Shown: in pieces, positions 25,816 to 34,315 of the stretch
Layout of the letters: every line of letters begins with the position of its first letter
Position numbering within the stretch: position 1 is the first letter of the stretch
DNA from: Cyclobacteriaceae bacterium
GTDB taxonomy: Bacteria; Bacteroidota; Bacteroidia; Cytophagales; Cyclobacteriaceae
Assembly: GCA_030584025.1 (NCBI GenBank)
Contig: CP129487.1
Coordinates: 4,059,001-4,123,000, forward strand
Length of the DNA: 64,000 nt
Direction of reading: 5' to 3'
Program-made: the position numbers and the translations under genes
The notes under the pieces: generated by a model
Told to the model about the DNA's origin: nothing
Databases searched by the model: none
The model's input: the letters and a program-made list of their open reading frames with translations, nothing else

Positions 25816-27003
25816 TTAGTGTTTAAATTGATCCAATCGCTTGTTTAATTCTTTTAACTCTGTTTCTGAAATCTGGTTTTTGTCTTGAATGGTTTGGATG
25901 ACTAAAAATAGCTTTTGAACATCTTCTTCCGCATTACCGGTTTTTCGGGCAATCGTTTTAATGGTTTCGTCTGAAGCGTGATGCCCATTGATTCCATGCG
26001 TTGATCTCAACTGCTCAAGAAAAAAGGCAATTCGCTTTTCAGCAATGTTCTTGTGATCGGCTGTTTGGTAATATAAGTTGCCTATGGTTTGTGTAAACTC
26101 AACCGTTGTGTTCGATAGCGGTTTGATGATCGGAATAATACGTTGCCTGCGCCTGGCTTCGAAAATCATGAAAAGCAAAATACTAAGTATGGTGATGTAA
26201 TAGGCCCATTTTAATGGTTCGGTTGTTAAAATGAAACGAAGGGGAGTTCGAGCCTCCATTCTTCCCAGGTGATAAAACTCCGTCCAGTAGGTGGGTCGGT
26301 TTGGTAAGTGTGAAAGCGACAGCGATGCAAACTCAGCATTTTGGGCATGCAGCAGGTACGCATTGGTGAAGGCAAGCGGGGTTGTGTTCAGGTAAAGTGC
26401 ACCTTTTCCCCAGTTAACTTTAATGGTAACGGCAAGGTCCAGGTCATTGGTAGCCACTAGTTGTGTGCGTGCACTATCCACCTCATCAAAGTAGTTGTGT
26501 ATATTTTTTCGTGGGAAGGAATATTTCTGCTGACCTTTCAGCATCGTGTTAGCAAAGTTTATTCCGGTCGTGTCGTTGCGGTCAAACAAATAGTTGAAAT
26601 CCTGATCAAAAAAATAATCAGAGGTGCTGAGCGAAAGGGTGTCGGCAAAATCTCCATAGAAATATTGAGCAGAAATAAATGCAGTGCCCCCTTTTTCAAT
26701 ATTTTTTAAAAGCGCATTTGCGTCTTCTTTTCCGGGCGCAAATTCAGTTGAGATGCTTATAAAGTTTACAGGCTCTGCGATGGTATCAAGCAGTTCATAT
26801 AAGGTAAAATAATTTTGATTGATGGGCTGTTGAGGAAACAGGTTGTCGATGAGTTGATCCAGCGCGTAAGCACCAAATGGATTTTTATCGTTATGATGAA
26901 AAGTTATGGTCCAGTCGAGGCTGCGTGGCGAAAGCAACTTCAGCGCCAGGTAAATGAGTATGGCGGAAGAGAGATAGAGAATATATTTCCAGTCTTTGCG
27001 CAC
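25816..27003 (-). CDS. DUF4350 domain-containing membrane protein
   Basis: A 395-residue protein with a membrane segment near the N-terminus (about 8-24) and a second near 270-287 followed by EARRRQRIIP. Between them lies an extracytoplasmic domain with the DUF4350 look: NDKNPFGAYALDQLI near the start and ISTEFAPGKEDANALLKNIEKGG, in which a truncated Rossmann-like fold is expected. The C-terminus is a cytoplasmic helical region. Genes of this type almost always sit next to moxR and DUF4129, as here. Its 5' end is 1 base from the DUF4129 stop, so the two are co-translated. Confidence 0.85.
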   Translation of the reverse strand: MRKDWKYILYLSSAILIYLALKLLSPRSLDWTITFHHNDKNPFGAYALDQLIDNLFPQQPINQNYFTLYELLDTIAEPVNFISISTEFAPGKEDANALLKNIEKGGTAFISAQYFYGDFADTLSLSTSDYFFDQDFNYLFDRNDTTGINFANTMLKGQQKYSFPRKNIHNYFDEVDSARTQLVATNDLDLAVTIKVNWGKGALYLNTTPLAFTNAYLLHAQNAEFASLSLSHLPNRPTYWTEFYHLGRMEARTPLRFILTTEPLKWAYYITILSILLFMIFEARRRQRIIPIIKPLSNTTVEFTQTIGNLYYQTADHKNIAEKRIAFFLEQLRSTHGINGHHASDETIKTIARKTGNAEEDVQKLFLVIQTIQDKNQISETELKELNKRLDQFKH

Positions 27004-27004
27004 G

Positions 27005-27703
27005 CTATACGTTCGTTTTCCAGTCGTTGTACAAGGTGTCTACTTTTTTATAGAGCGCTTCATTAATGGTAAAGTTGCCATACCATGCATATTCAAAATA
27101 GAAGTTCAATTCGTTAAAACCGGTTTTCAGGTTTTGCGCACTGAGTTCGTTCAGGTAATCGTGATTGGTTTTGCCGGGCTGCCACAAAATGTGGTGCTTG
27201 TCGGCCAGTAACTTGAGTGATTTTAAGAACAACAACCGAATGGCGAGGCGGTATTCATTTCGTTGTAACGCTTCCTGAATCAGTTTATCAAAGTCCATCG
27301 CGTGAATATCTTCATCCAGAACACCATGTGGTATAGCAGCTTGTTTACCGGTGTAGAGCATGTTAAGATTAACCTTTAGCAACTTGAGAATTACATAGAT
27401 GAGTGCGACTACGGTAAGAATAATGATTAGCATGTTTAACCAATTGACCGTAATTGCTGCTCCAATAAGTGAGTTGATTAAGTTTTTAAGCCAGATTTTG
27501 AACCGCTCCCAAATGCTGATTGCTGCCGGGCTTTCAGTATAGTTTAGCAAAGGGTCGGCTTTCAGCTTTTCCAGCTCAGTTTTATCAAAAGATCTTTGCT
27601 CAACTTTGCTGCTATCAGAGGGCACCTTGCTCTCAACACTTTTTCCAAATGCATTGAGCTGAATTAGTAAAAGTACAATTGAGAGGGCACTAATACGAGT
27701 CAT
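27005..27703 (-). CDS. DUF4129 domain-containing protein
   Basis: A 232-residue protein. The start is the ATG at 27701-27703, giving a signal peptide (MTRISALSIVLLLIQLNAFG); the longer frame upstream overlaps the neighbouring gene. A second membrane segment lies near 88-112 (NMLIIILTVVALIYVILKLL). The C-terminal cytoplasmic DUF4129 region is recognisable by YRLAIRLLFLKSLKLLADK and TNHDYLNEL. It overlaps the upstream gene's stop by 14 bases. In other bacteria DUF4129 is the C-terminal part of transglutaminase membrane proteins beside MoxR and DUF58; no transglutaminase domain is present here. Confidence 0.85.
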   Translation of the reverse strand: MTRISALSIVLLLIQLNAFGKSVESKVPSDSSKVEQRSFDKTELEKLKADPLLNYTESPAAISIWERFKIWLKNLINSLIGAAITVNWLNMLIIILTVVALIYVILKLLKVNLNMLYTGKQAAIPHGVLDEDIHAMDFDKLIQEALQRNEYRLAIRLLFLKSLKLLADKHHILWQPGKTNHDYLNELSAQNLKTGFNELNFYFEYAWYGNFTINEALYKKVDTLYNDWKTNV

Positions 27704-28667
27704 CTGATTTTTGATCAGGCACTGAAGTTCCAATCGTGTCAATTTTTTGAAGTAATCCCTTTGATTCCTTTGTTTCAACAAGACTGTAGTATTGAAATGA
27801 CATGCCGATTAATTGAAAACTATAAAGGATAATTGTGAGAACTATGAAGAAAATGAAGCATACTGAAATGATGATTTCAAGATAGAGTGGCAACTCGAAC
27901 GAGGGGGCATTTCCTCCATCTATATTATGAAACATATAGATAAACATAACAACATAAAGCGGTATGATAAATATGAAGCTTATAATATTAGCCATTATGT
28001 TAATTACCAAATAAAAACCCGCTGAAGACACCCAACTGTCTTTTAACAAGGTAAATGACCTTCCTATCGAATCCACAATTCCCTTGTTTTCATACAACGT
28101 GATTAATAATGTCAAAATAAAAAACATGCTAAAAAGGGCAGAGACGAACATGGCGAAAAGCTGCCCAATCAAAGGAATAAATGCTACTATAAAGATGACC
28201 GGAATCATCAATAAAAAGAACGGCAAAATGATTACAAAAAAGGAAGCAAAGTAATTAAGGCTCGTTCGCCAAAAATCCTCACGGCATTTTGACCAAATGA
28301 AATTTACATCATTAAGCTTCGATTTATCAGTCTGATAGGTTAGTACAATCGTCTTTGATATACACAGCAGGAGCACAACACCAAAGAAGGATACCAGTAA
28401 TAGTAAAAGACCGCTAACTACAAATTCAAAGATTAAACCTTCGGAAGCAAACTCATTGGCAACTGAATTTTTAATAAGTGTAAAAACGCGACTTATCAAG
28501 TGAATTACAATTCCCGAAATAATTATCAAGATAGGCCCTGTCAGAAAGAACAGGTTTTTAATAAGAGGTTTGAAGTTTACCCTGATAAAATCAATGGTTA
28601 TGTGAATCAGATCACCAAAGGATCTTTTCTTGTAAAACTCAATGTCTGGTTTGCTCACTGTTTCCAT
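27690..28667 (-). CDS. Multi-pass membrane protein of the MoxR operon
   Basis: A 325-residue protein with about six hydrophobic segments, beginning near residue 38. The conserved-looking features are a GDLIHITIDFIRVNFKPL entry helix and a DSIGRSFTLLKDSWVSSAGFYL segment, which resembles the glycerophosphoryl-diester-phosphodiesterase-associated membrane domain and DUF4013-like proteins. It is notably AT-rich compared with the secA region. The gene overlaps SpoIIM upstream by 29 bases and DUF4129 downstream by 14, so it is a full member of the operon. Function unknown. Confidence 0.75.
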   Translation of the reverse strand: METVSKPDIEFYKKRSFGDLIHITIDFIRVNFKPLIKNLFFLTGPILIIISGIVIHLISRVFTLIKNSVANEFASEGLIFEFVVSGLLLLLVSFFGVVLLLCISKTIVLTYQTDKSKLNDVNFIWSKCREDFWRTSLNYFASFFVIILPFFLLMIPVIFIVAFIPLIGQLFAMFVSALFSMFFILTLLITLYENKGIVDSIGRSFTLLKDSWVSSAGFYLVINIMANIISFIFIIPLYVVMFIYMFHNIDGGNAPSFELPLYLEIIISVCFIFFIVLTIILYSFQLIGMSFQYYSLVETKESKGLLQKIDTIGTSVPDQKSDDSY

Positions 28668-29619
28668 GCGTACGATTAACTAATTTGTAAGGATAAATAA
28701 CAAAATAATACACAATAAGCCATGCCGACAATCCGATGATGGCAGTTTTAATGCTCCAATGCATGAAGGCATAACGGGTGATGAAGCCCTCTATGAATCC
28801 GGCTAAAATAAAGAAGGGGACAAGACCCATAACAATTTTAATACCCTTCAACATGCCTTGCTTAAAGGACGCAAAACGGGAGTAGGTACCGGGAAATAGA
28901 AAACTGTTACCCATAACTAACCCAGCTCCTCCTGCAATGACAATCACTGAAAGCTCAATGGTACCGTGCAACATGATAACCGAAAACGCTTGTCCGGCTA
29001 ATTCTTGTTTAAGAAAAAAAGAATAGATAGCGCCCACCATCACTCCGTTTCCAAAAAGAATTAAACCGGTGCCCAACGAAAAGAAGAGTCCGGCCGCAAA
29101 AGCAATGAATGAAACACGTACATTATTAAATGTGATGGCGAAAAACATATCGGCCTCACCACTTTTGCTGAATACTGCTGTTGGGTTTCCGTTTTCAATA
29201 TTTTCCAGCGTCATGTTTACATAGGCATCCCCCAGAATAAGCCGCACAAAGGTTTCATCATAATAGGCCGATACACAACCGATTAAAATGGAGACGGTAA
29301 AAATTAAAAAGGCATACAGCAACTGCTTACGCGATTCATACAACACACCCGGCAATTCATACTTCCAAAAGGTAATGAACCTGTTTTTCTCTTCTTTCTT
29401 ATTCTTGTAAATCTCCAGGTGAATTTTGGAGGCCAGGTTGTTCAGGTAGTTGGTCACCCTGCTTTTGGGGTATTGGGTGCGTGCAAACGACAGGTCATCC
29501 GTGAGCTGGATAAAAATCTCCGCCAACCGGTCGGGGTGTGGCGGAGTTTTACTGTTCAGGACTTGTTCCATTTCCTGCCAGCGTTGCTGATTACGTTTTA
29601 CAAAAGCCGCCTCTCTCAC
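28639..29619 (-). CDS. Stage II sporulation protein M-like (DUF95) membrane protein
   Basis: A 326-residue protein with a soluble helical N-terminus containing REAAFVKRNQQRWQEMEQVL and LADDLSFARTQYPKS-like LTDDLSFARTQYPKSRVTNYLN, then five or so membrane segments from about 105. The segments NNVRVSFIAFAAGLFFSLGTG, HGTIELSVIVIAGGAGL and the C-terminal helices are typical of the SpoIIM/DUF95 family. SpoIIM works with SpoIID and SpoIIP in spore formers, but this organism type does not sporulate, and DUF95 genes accompany moxR, DUF58 and RDD genes widely. The first gene of the operon on this strand. Confidence 0.9.
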   Translation of the reverse strand: MREAAFVKRNQQRWQEMEQVLNSKTPPHPDRLAEIFIQLTDDLSFARTQYPKSRVTNYLNNLASKIHLEIYKNKKEEKNRFITFWKYELPGVLYESRKQLLYAFLIFTVSILIGCVSAYYDETFVRLILGDAYVNMTLENIENGNPTAVFSKSGEADMFFAITFNNVRVSFIAFAAGLFFSLGTGLILFGNGVMVGAIYSFFLKQELAGQAFSVIMLHGTIELSVIVIAGGAGLVMGNSFLFPGTYSRFASFKQGMLKGIKIVMGLVPFFILAGFIEGFITRYAFMHWSIKTAIIGLSAWLIVYYFVIYPYKLVNRTHGNSEQTRH

Positions 29620-29679
29620 AATAGAAGGTAAGCCTCAAAAATAAGGAAATACGTCAAAGAGTTACAGCCTATGTCCGGA

Positions 29680-30297
29680 CTACCAAATAAAATAACGAAT
29701 GGAGAAGCTTGAAACAGAGAGGGCTCCATTTAATCCAAAGCTGTTGGTGATAGTTGGTTCTACACCGCTCTCTACCTTTCTTCTGATATGAGAATAACTT
29801 AGTGCGCCTAATGACGTTTGAAGAGCAAATTTTTTACTGACAAAGAACATCACCCCTGGGCTTATCCCCAAACCGAAATTAAAACTCGAATAATCGTTAT
29901 TTGGAAATGGAAAATCCTGTTTTCCGTAACTCAAGGATAATTGAGGTTGAAGGGTAAAGAATAAATTGTTTGTAATCCTGTAATTTTTAATGACAAATGT
30001 ATTTATACCAATGCTAGAAAAGCTTGAGAATTGATTCGTGATTGGTTGTCCATTCTCAGTGAAATTATAGGTCAGAAATCCACCAACAGCCAGGTTGTCT
30101 TTTATGTAAAATCCCATACCGGGTCCAATTGAAAACTCAGTATACTTGTAAGTGTCATCTGTAGTTGTTGTATAGAACGAAAAACTTCCACCAATAAATT
30201 TTGTGCCTTTGCTAATCGATTCAACAGGCTCTGAGGTTTGTGCAACGAGTACATGAATACTAATTACAAGCAGGAACAGGGGGACTAATGTTTTCAT
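29680..30297 (-). CDS. Outer-membrane beta-barrel family protein
   Basis: A 205-residue protein with a signal peptide (about 1-19, MKTLVPLFLLVISIHVLVAQ). The mature part alternates hydrophobic and polar residues in strands, with gly-rich turns (FIGGSFSFYTTTTDD, GPGMGFYIKDNLAVGGFLTYN, GISPGVMFFVSKKFALQTSLG) and ends in an aromatic residue pattern (SFSIRYFIW) as outer-membrane barrels do. It resembles the small OmpW/OprF-like porin-family proteins common in Bacteroidota. It separates the MoxR operon from the dipeptidase gene. Function unknown. Confidence 0.8.
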   Translation of the reverse strand: MKTLVPLFLLVISIHVLVAQTSEPVESISKGTKFIGGSFSFYTTTTDDTYKYTEFSIGPGMGFYIKDNLAVGGFLTYNFTENGQPITNQFSSFSSIGINTFVIKNYRITNNLFFTLQPQLSLSYGKQDFPFPNNDYSSFNFGLGISPGVMFFVSKKFALQTSLGALSYSHIRRKVESGVEPTITNSFGLNGALSVSSFSIRYFIW

Positions 30298-30336
30298 GAT
30301 GGTAGTGTTTTAGTTTCCGGATTAAAAGCAAAAAAT

Positions 30337-30363
30337 ATGCCGTGACCTGAATAATCACGGCAT
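30337..30363 (-). terminator. Terminator after the M19 dipeptidase gene
   Basis: ATGCCGTGA (30337-30345) pairs exactly with TCACGGCAT (30355-30363), with a 9-base loop; on the minus strand the stem is followed by a run of T (ATTTTTT). It lies 29 bases past the dipeptidase stop. Confidence 0.75.
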
Positions 30364-30391
30364 TTTATGGGTATAACGTTATATGTTTATT

Positions 30392-31636
30392 CTATTGGCC
30401 TGAAACTTCAATCACTTTATTCCAAACCCGCCACACATTTTTGTAGCAAATCTTTTCAATGTCCTCCGGTGAGTAGCCCCTGCGCAACAATTCATAAATC
30501 AGGTTCGGGTATTGCGATACGTCTTTCAATCCGGTTGGCAGACTGTCGCCTACGCCATCATAATCTGAGCCAATGCCAACATGATCAATACCGGCTAGTT
30601 CCACAACGCGATCAATGTGATCGGCTACGGTTTTAACATCCGCGTAAAGCGAAGGATTTTCTTTTCTGAATTCATCAATAATGGGCCTGGCCAAGGAGTC
30701 GCGCATGCTTAACCCTTTTTCTTTTAGCAGGGCCTGAAGTTTCTCCCGGTTTTCGGTATTGGCTTTTGAAACGGCAGAATCCAAAAACGTTGAACCAAAA
30801 TTAATTTGAATTACTCCACCATTTCCTTTTAGTGTTTTCACCATATCATCGGCCATGTTGCGTTGCCAGCCGGGCGTGAAATAACGTAGGGATGAGTGCG
30901 ATGCAATGACTGGTGCTTTGGTGATTTTCAACACATCGTAAAACGTGCTGTCGGATACGTGGGAGATATCCACCATAATCCCCACGCGGTTCATTTCGCG
31001 AACTACATCCTCGCCAAACGGACTTAATCCTTTCCAGGTGTTAAGTGTATCGTATGATGAGTCGCAAATCTGATTGTCTTTGCCGTGTGTAAGCGTTACG
31101 TAACGAATGCCACGATCAAAAAAATACTTTACGTTGGCAATGTCGTTGCCAATCGGGGCGCCATTTTCCATGCCCATTGGCAAGGCAATTCTTCCAGCCT
31201 TGAAGTGAACGTCCACTTCGGCAGGTGTTCCTGCCAAACCAAATTTATCCGGGTGCGCATCAGCAATGCCACGAATCATATCAATCAATGAATCGGCTAA
31301 CGCTTTGCCCATATCGGGTTGAAGCTGGTAGCTGGAAGGTATATAAATAGACATAAACGGAGCATCCAATCCGCCTTTCTTGGCGCGTTCATAGTCGAAA
31401 TCACCGTCATCGGTCTGGACGGGAATGCCCAGGTATTCTTTCTCCAACCTGAAGTTCCGAACCTTCAGCCGATAGGGCAGGTCAACGTGCCCATCGGTAA
31501 TAATATAAGCATGCGCCAACGAATCGGCCACTTTGCGCAGGGCATCCTCGGGCATGGCGGTATAATCAATTGTTTCTTTGGTGCCACAGGCAGCTGCGAA
31601 CAGCAGCGCGGCAAACATTAAATTTTTACTTTGCAT
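30392..31636 (-). CDS. M19 family membrane dipeptidase, lipoprotein
   Basis: A 414-residue zinc enzyme. The N-terminus is a lipoprotein signal (MQSKNLMFAALLFAAAC), lipid cysteine at 17, so the enzyme faces the periplasm. Metal-site segments are ITDGHVDLPYRL (HxD motif), the bridging-Glu region HxxENG-like MGMENGAPI, ISHVSDSTFYDVL with PVIASHSSLRYFTPG, and GSDYDGVGDSLPTGL. M19 renal-dipeptidase-like enzymes cleave dipeptides, including some with D-residues. It is divergent from the RDD gene by 41 bases and has its own terminator. Confidence 0.93.
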   Translation of the reverse strand: MQSKNLMFAALLFAAACGTKETIDYTAMPEDALRKVADSLAHAYIITDGHVDLPYRLKVRNFRLEKEYLGIPVQTDDGDFDYERAKKGGLDAPFMSIYIPSSYQLQPDMGKALADSLIDMIRGIADAHPDKFGLAGTPAEVDVHFKAGRIALPMGMENGAPIGNDIANVKYFFDRGIRYVTLTHGKDNQICDSSYDTLNTWKGLSPFGEDVVREMNRVGIMVDISHVSDSTFYDVLKITKAPVIASHSSLRYFTPGWQRNMADDMVKTLKGNGGVIQINFGSTFLDSAVSKANTENREKLQALLKEKGLSMRDSLARPIIDEFRKENPSLYADVKTVADHIDRVVELAGIDHVGIGSDYDGVGDSLPTGLKDVSQYPNLIYELLRRGYSPEDIEKICYKNVWRVWNKVIEVSGQ

Positions 31637-31677
31637 CCTGATTTAAGTTTGTTCAATATTATTGATTTTCTGAAGGG

Positions 31678-32391
31678 ATGCAAACCGTTAGTGTACGAAC
31701 CACCCAGAATGTTGTGATAGACTACCCGGTTGCCAGTTTGGGCGACCGGATTCTGGCCTATTTCATTGATGTGCTCATCATGATCGCTTATATCATTTTG
31801 CTCTTTCTGGTGATTGGTTTTGGCGAGATAGGCTCACCGGCTATCATTATTTCATTAATCTCGATTCCACTTTTTCTCTATCACCTGCTGTTTGAAATTT
31901 TTATGAATGGACAAAGTCCGGGTAAACGGCAAATGAATATTAAGGTGGTGCGACTGGATGGCACACCTCCCACCATCGGCAATTACATTATTCGTTGGTT
32001 GCTGCGGATCATTGAAATTGACCTGATGTCAGGCGCTATTGCGTTACTTACCATTGCCATTAGCGGAAAAGGTCAGCGTGTGGGTGACATTGCAGCGGGC
32101 ACTACCGTGGTGAAGTTGGTAGAGCAACAAGCGGTTACCGCAAAGGAAGTGTTTACCCTCACGGAAGAAAATTATGTACCGGTTTTTCAACAGGTTATTC
32201 AATTAAACGATAACGACATCGAGTTGATTCAGCAGGCTCTTGAAGTGAACCGAACCACTGGAAATATGCAGCCCGTAATGGCTGTTACAGAAAAAGTAAA
32301 AAGTAACCTGGGTATTCAAACCGATTTACCTCCGGTTAAATTTTTATACACCCTTGTTAAAGATTACGGTCACATCACGGCAGGTAAATAA
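31678..32391 (+). CDS. RDD family membrane protein
   Basis: A 237-residue protein. The RDD domain covers about 15-145 with SLGDRILAYFIDVLIMIAY (the Arg-Asp pair near its first helix), the GQSPGKRQMNIKVVRLDG loop and further helices, ending GQRVGDIAAGTTVVKL. The C-terminal 90 residues are a cytoplasmic helical region. RDD proteins are poorly understood; many are transport- or stress-linked and in Bacteroidota often lie next to SpoIIM, moxR and DUF58, as here across the divergent spacer. Its stop overlaps the start of the cytochrome b5-like gene by one base. Confidence 0.9.
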   Translation: MQTVSVRTTQNVVIDYPVASLGDRILAYFIDVLIMIAYIILLFLVIGFGEIGSPAIIISLISIPLFLYHLLFEIFMNGQSPGKRQMNIKVVRLDGTPPTIGNYIIRWLLRIIEIDLMSGAIALLTIAISGKGQRVGDIAAGTTVVKLVEQQAVTAKEVFTLTEENYVPVFQQVIQLNDNDIELIQQALEVNRTTGNMQPVMAVTEKVKSNLGIQTDLPPVKFLYTLVKDYGHITAGK

Positions 32392-32636
32392 TGAGTGAAA
32401 CATTGCCCACATATACATCAGCACAATTGGCGCTGCGTAACGGGCAGGACAAGCCACAGGTTTGGGTGGCCTTTCACGGAATGATTTATGACGTTACCCA
32501 TTCACGGCTCTGGAAAACCGGAAAGCACTATGAACATTGGGCCGGGCAGGATTTGACCGATGAATTGAAAGACGCACCCCACACCGATAAGGTATTCGAT
32601 AAATTCAAAGTGATTGGCCGTTTGGTAAACACGTGA
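32391..32636 (+). CDS. Cytochrome b5-like heme-binding domain protein
   Basis: An 81-residue protein of the short prokaryotic cytochrome b5 / steroid-binding type. It shows WVAFHGMIYDVTHSRLW, GKHYEHWAGQDLTDEL and DAPHTDKVFDKFKVIGRL; the His in HYEHWAG and the His in APH are the likely heme ligands. No signal peptide, so cytoplasmic, or attached to a membrane partner. It is translationally coupled to both neighbours (RDD before; UbiA-like after, GTGA overlap of 4 bases), which suggests one complex or electron-transfer function. Confidence 0.85.
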   Translation: MSETLPTYTSAQLALRNGQDKPQVWVAFHGMIYDVTHSRLWKTGKHYEHWAGQDLTDELKDAPHTDKVFDKFKVIGRLVNT

Positions 32637-33448
32637 AATTTCTGATTCAATCCCAGGTTTTTATTGCGCTGATTGCCGTTGCTTATTCAGTGGAAACGGA
32701 ATTGTTGCTAAACCAAAAACCGGAAGTGCACCCGTATTTGTTTTTGGTTTTTCTGTCAACGTTTCTCATTTATAATATGAGCCGGTATGCTGCAAAGCCT
32801 ATGAAGCGGTCAATCACCTGGTTTATGGTGGCTTTGTTCGCAGCTACTTTCATTTTGGTGGCGGTTGCTTTTTGGGCAAGATGGCAGGTGATTGTTATGC
32901 TTATTCCGTTAGCCGGTTTGTCGTTACTGTATACATTCCCGATCGTTCCGTTTAACAAGCAGTTTGTTACGCTTCGTACAATTCCGTACGTAAAAATTTT
33001 TGTCATCACTATAGTATGGAGCCTCGTAACGGTATTACTACCCGTGGTTCGGATGGAACAAGCCATCGACCTTCATGTTTTGTTGATATTTGTTGAGCGA
33101 ATGATTTTCGTTTTTGTGCTGGCCTTAATGTTCGATATACGGGATATGGAGCAGGATCAACGAAGTGGATTGAAAACAATTCCGCTTCGGTTGGGCAAAG
33201 AGCAATCGCAACGCCTTTGCCGCTGGTTGTTATTGATTTTTTTGGTCATCGCCATAATTCATTATTGGCCCGCACAACCGGAAGTGTTGCCCGCAATGGT
33301 GCTCTCGGCCCTCGGTGCTTTCATCCTAATCCGCGACAGCATTTTTAAAGATCGTTCTGAATATTACTTCGCCCTGGTGGATAGCATGATGCTGGTGCAG
33401 GCGGCTTTGGTGTTTATTAGTTTCTACCTTTCGGGAAACAGGATTTAA
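32633..33448 (+). CDS. UbiA-like prenyltransferase-family membrane protein
   Basis: A 271-residue membrane protein with about eight hydrophobic helices, starting at a GTG that overlaps the cytochrome b5-like stop. The second UbiA acidic motif is intact: LMFDIRDMEQDQRSGLKTIP. The first motif, normally NDxxDxxxD, is poorly kept: the corresponding loop reads YNMSRYAAKPMKRS. UbiA enzymes transfer prenyl groups to aromatic rings for quinones and hemes; with one motif broken it may have lost or changed activity. No quinone or heme genes accompany it. Confidence 0.75.
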   Translation: MKFLIQSQVFIALIAVAYSVETELLLNQKPEVHPYLFLVFLSTFLIYNMSRYAAKPMKRSITWFMVALFAATFILVAVAFWARWQVIVMLIPLAGLSLLYTFPIVPFNKQFVTLRTIPYVKIFVITIVWSLVTVLLPVVRMEQAIDLHVLLIFVERMIFVFVLALMFDIRDMEQDQRSGLKTIPLRLGKEQSQRLCRWLLLIFLVIAIIHYWPAQPEVLPAMVLSALGAFILIRDSIFKDRSEYYFALVDSMMLVQAALVFISFYLSGNRI

Positions 33449-33468
33449 TGATTTCGTAACTTGTGCAT

Positions 33469-34314
33469 ATGATTTTAATTGCAGACAGCGGAGCTTCCAA
33501 AACCGATTGGCGCATGCTCGGTAATAATGGAGCTATTGAACAGGCACAGTCTATCGGGTATAACCCATACTACCAGCCCATTGAACAATTCGATAAAGAA
33601 GTACGCGAAGTACTGGTACCGCAGGTGAAACATCCTGTAAAGAAAATTTTTTATTACGGCACAGGCTGTTCGTCTGATAAGAACCGACAGATGATCCGCA
33701 CTGCTTTGGAACGTTATTTTACCGATGCGCACATTGAAGTATGGCACGATTTGCTGGCAGCGGCCCGTGCTTTATGTGGGGAAGATCCCGGCATTGCCTG
33801 CATTTTGGGTACAGGTTCGAACTCCTGTTATTACGATGGTGTTCGTATTGTTGAGAATGTTACTTCGCTTGGATATGTGCTGGGCGATGAAGGCTCAGGG
33901 GCTTGGTTGGGCAAGCGGATTGTTGCCGATTACCTCAGGAAGGATTTGCCCGAAAAGCTTTGGGATCATTTCAAAAAGAGATTTCCGATGGATCGGGATG
34001 AAATATTAAGCCGGGTATACAGCCAGGAAATGCCGAGCCGTTTTTTGGGAAGTTTTTCTCATTTTATTTTTCAACATTTGAAGGAGCCTTATTGTTACAA
34101 GCTGGTGTATGATGGGTTCAGCGAGTTTATGGAGAAAAATGTGATGCGGTATGAACGGTACAATGAGTTGAAAGTACACTTTGTGGGTTCCGTTGCGTTT
34201 TACTTCAGTGACATTTTGCGCCAGGTAGCAAACGATAAAGGCATTACACTAAAAAACATTCTGGAAAGTCCGATTGCCGGGCTTACCCTATATCACAATA
34301 AAGATATCGCGTAA
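33469..34314 (+). CDS. BadF/BadG/BcrA/BcrD-type sugar kinase (N-acetylglucosamine/N-acetylmuramic acid kinase-like)
   Basis: A 281-residue ASKHA-fold kinase. The start used is the ATG at 33469 (MILIADSGASKTDW); a GTG two codons earlier is possible. Visible are the phosphate-1 loop ADSGASKTDW, a second glycine loop ACILGTGSNSCYYDG, and LGYVLGDEGSGAWLG, the arrangement of the N-acetylglucosamine kinase / MurK group. The start codon of murQ lies one base after its stop. That link suggests it phosphorylates N-acetylmuramic acid or N-acetylglucosamine recovered from cell wall. Confidence 0.88.
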   Translation: MILIADSGASKTDWRMLGNNGAIEQAQSIGYNPYYQPIEQFDKEVREVLVPQVKHPVKKIFYYGTGCSSDKNRQMIRTALERYFTDAHIEVWHDLLAAARALCGEDPGIACILGTGSNSCYYDGVRIVENVTSLGYVLGDEGSGAWLGKRIVADYLRKDLPEKLWDHFKKRFPMDRDEILSRVYSQEMPSRFLGSFSHFIFQHLKEPYCYKLVYDGFSEFMEKNVMRYERYNELKVHFVGSVAFYFSDILRQVANDKGITLKNILESPIAGLTLYHNKDIA

Positions 34315-34315
34315 C

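Noticed and set aside
28639..29619. Sporulation function from the SpoIIM-like gene
   Set aside because: No other sporulation genes and a Bacteroidota-type genome; DUF95 genes are commonly linked to moxR in non-spore formers.
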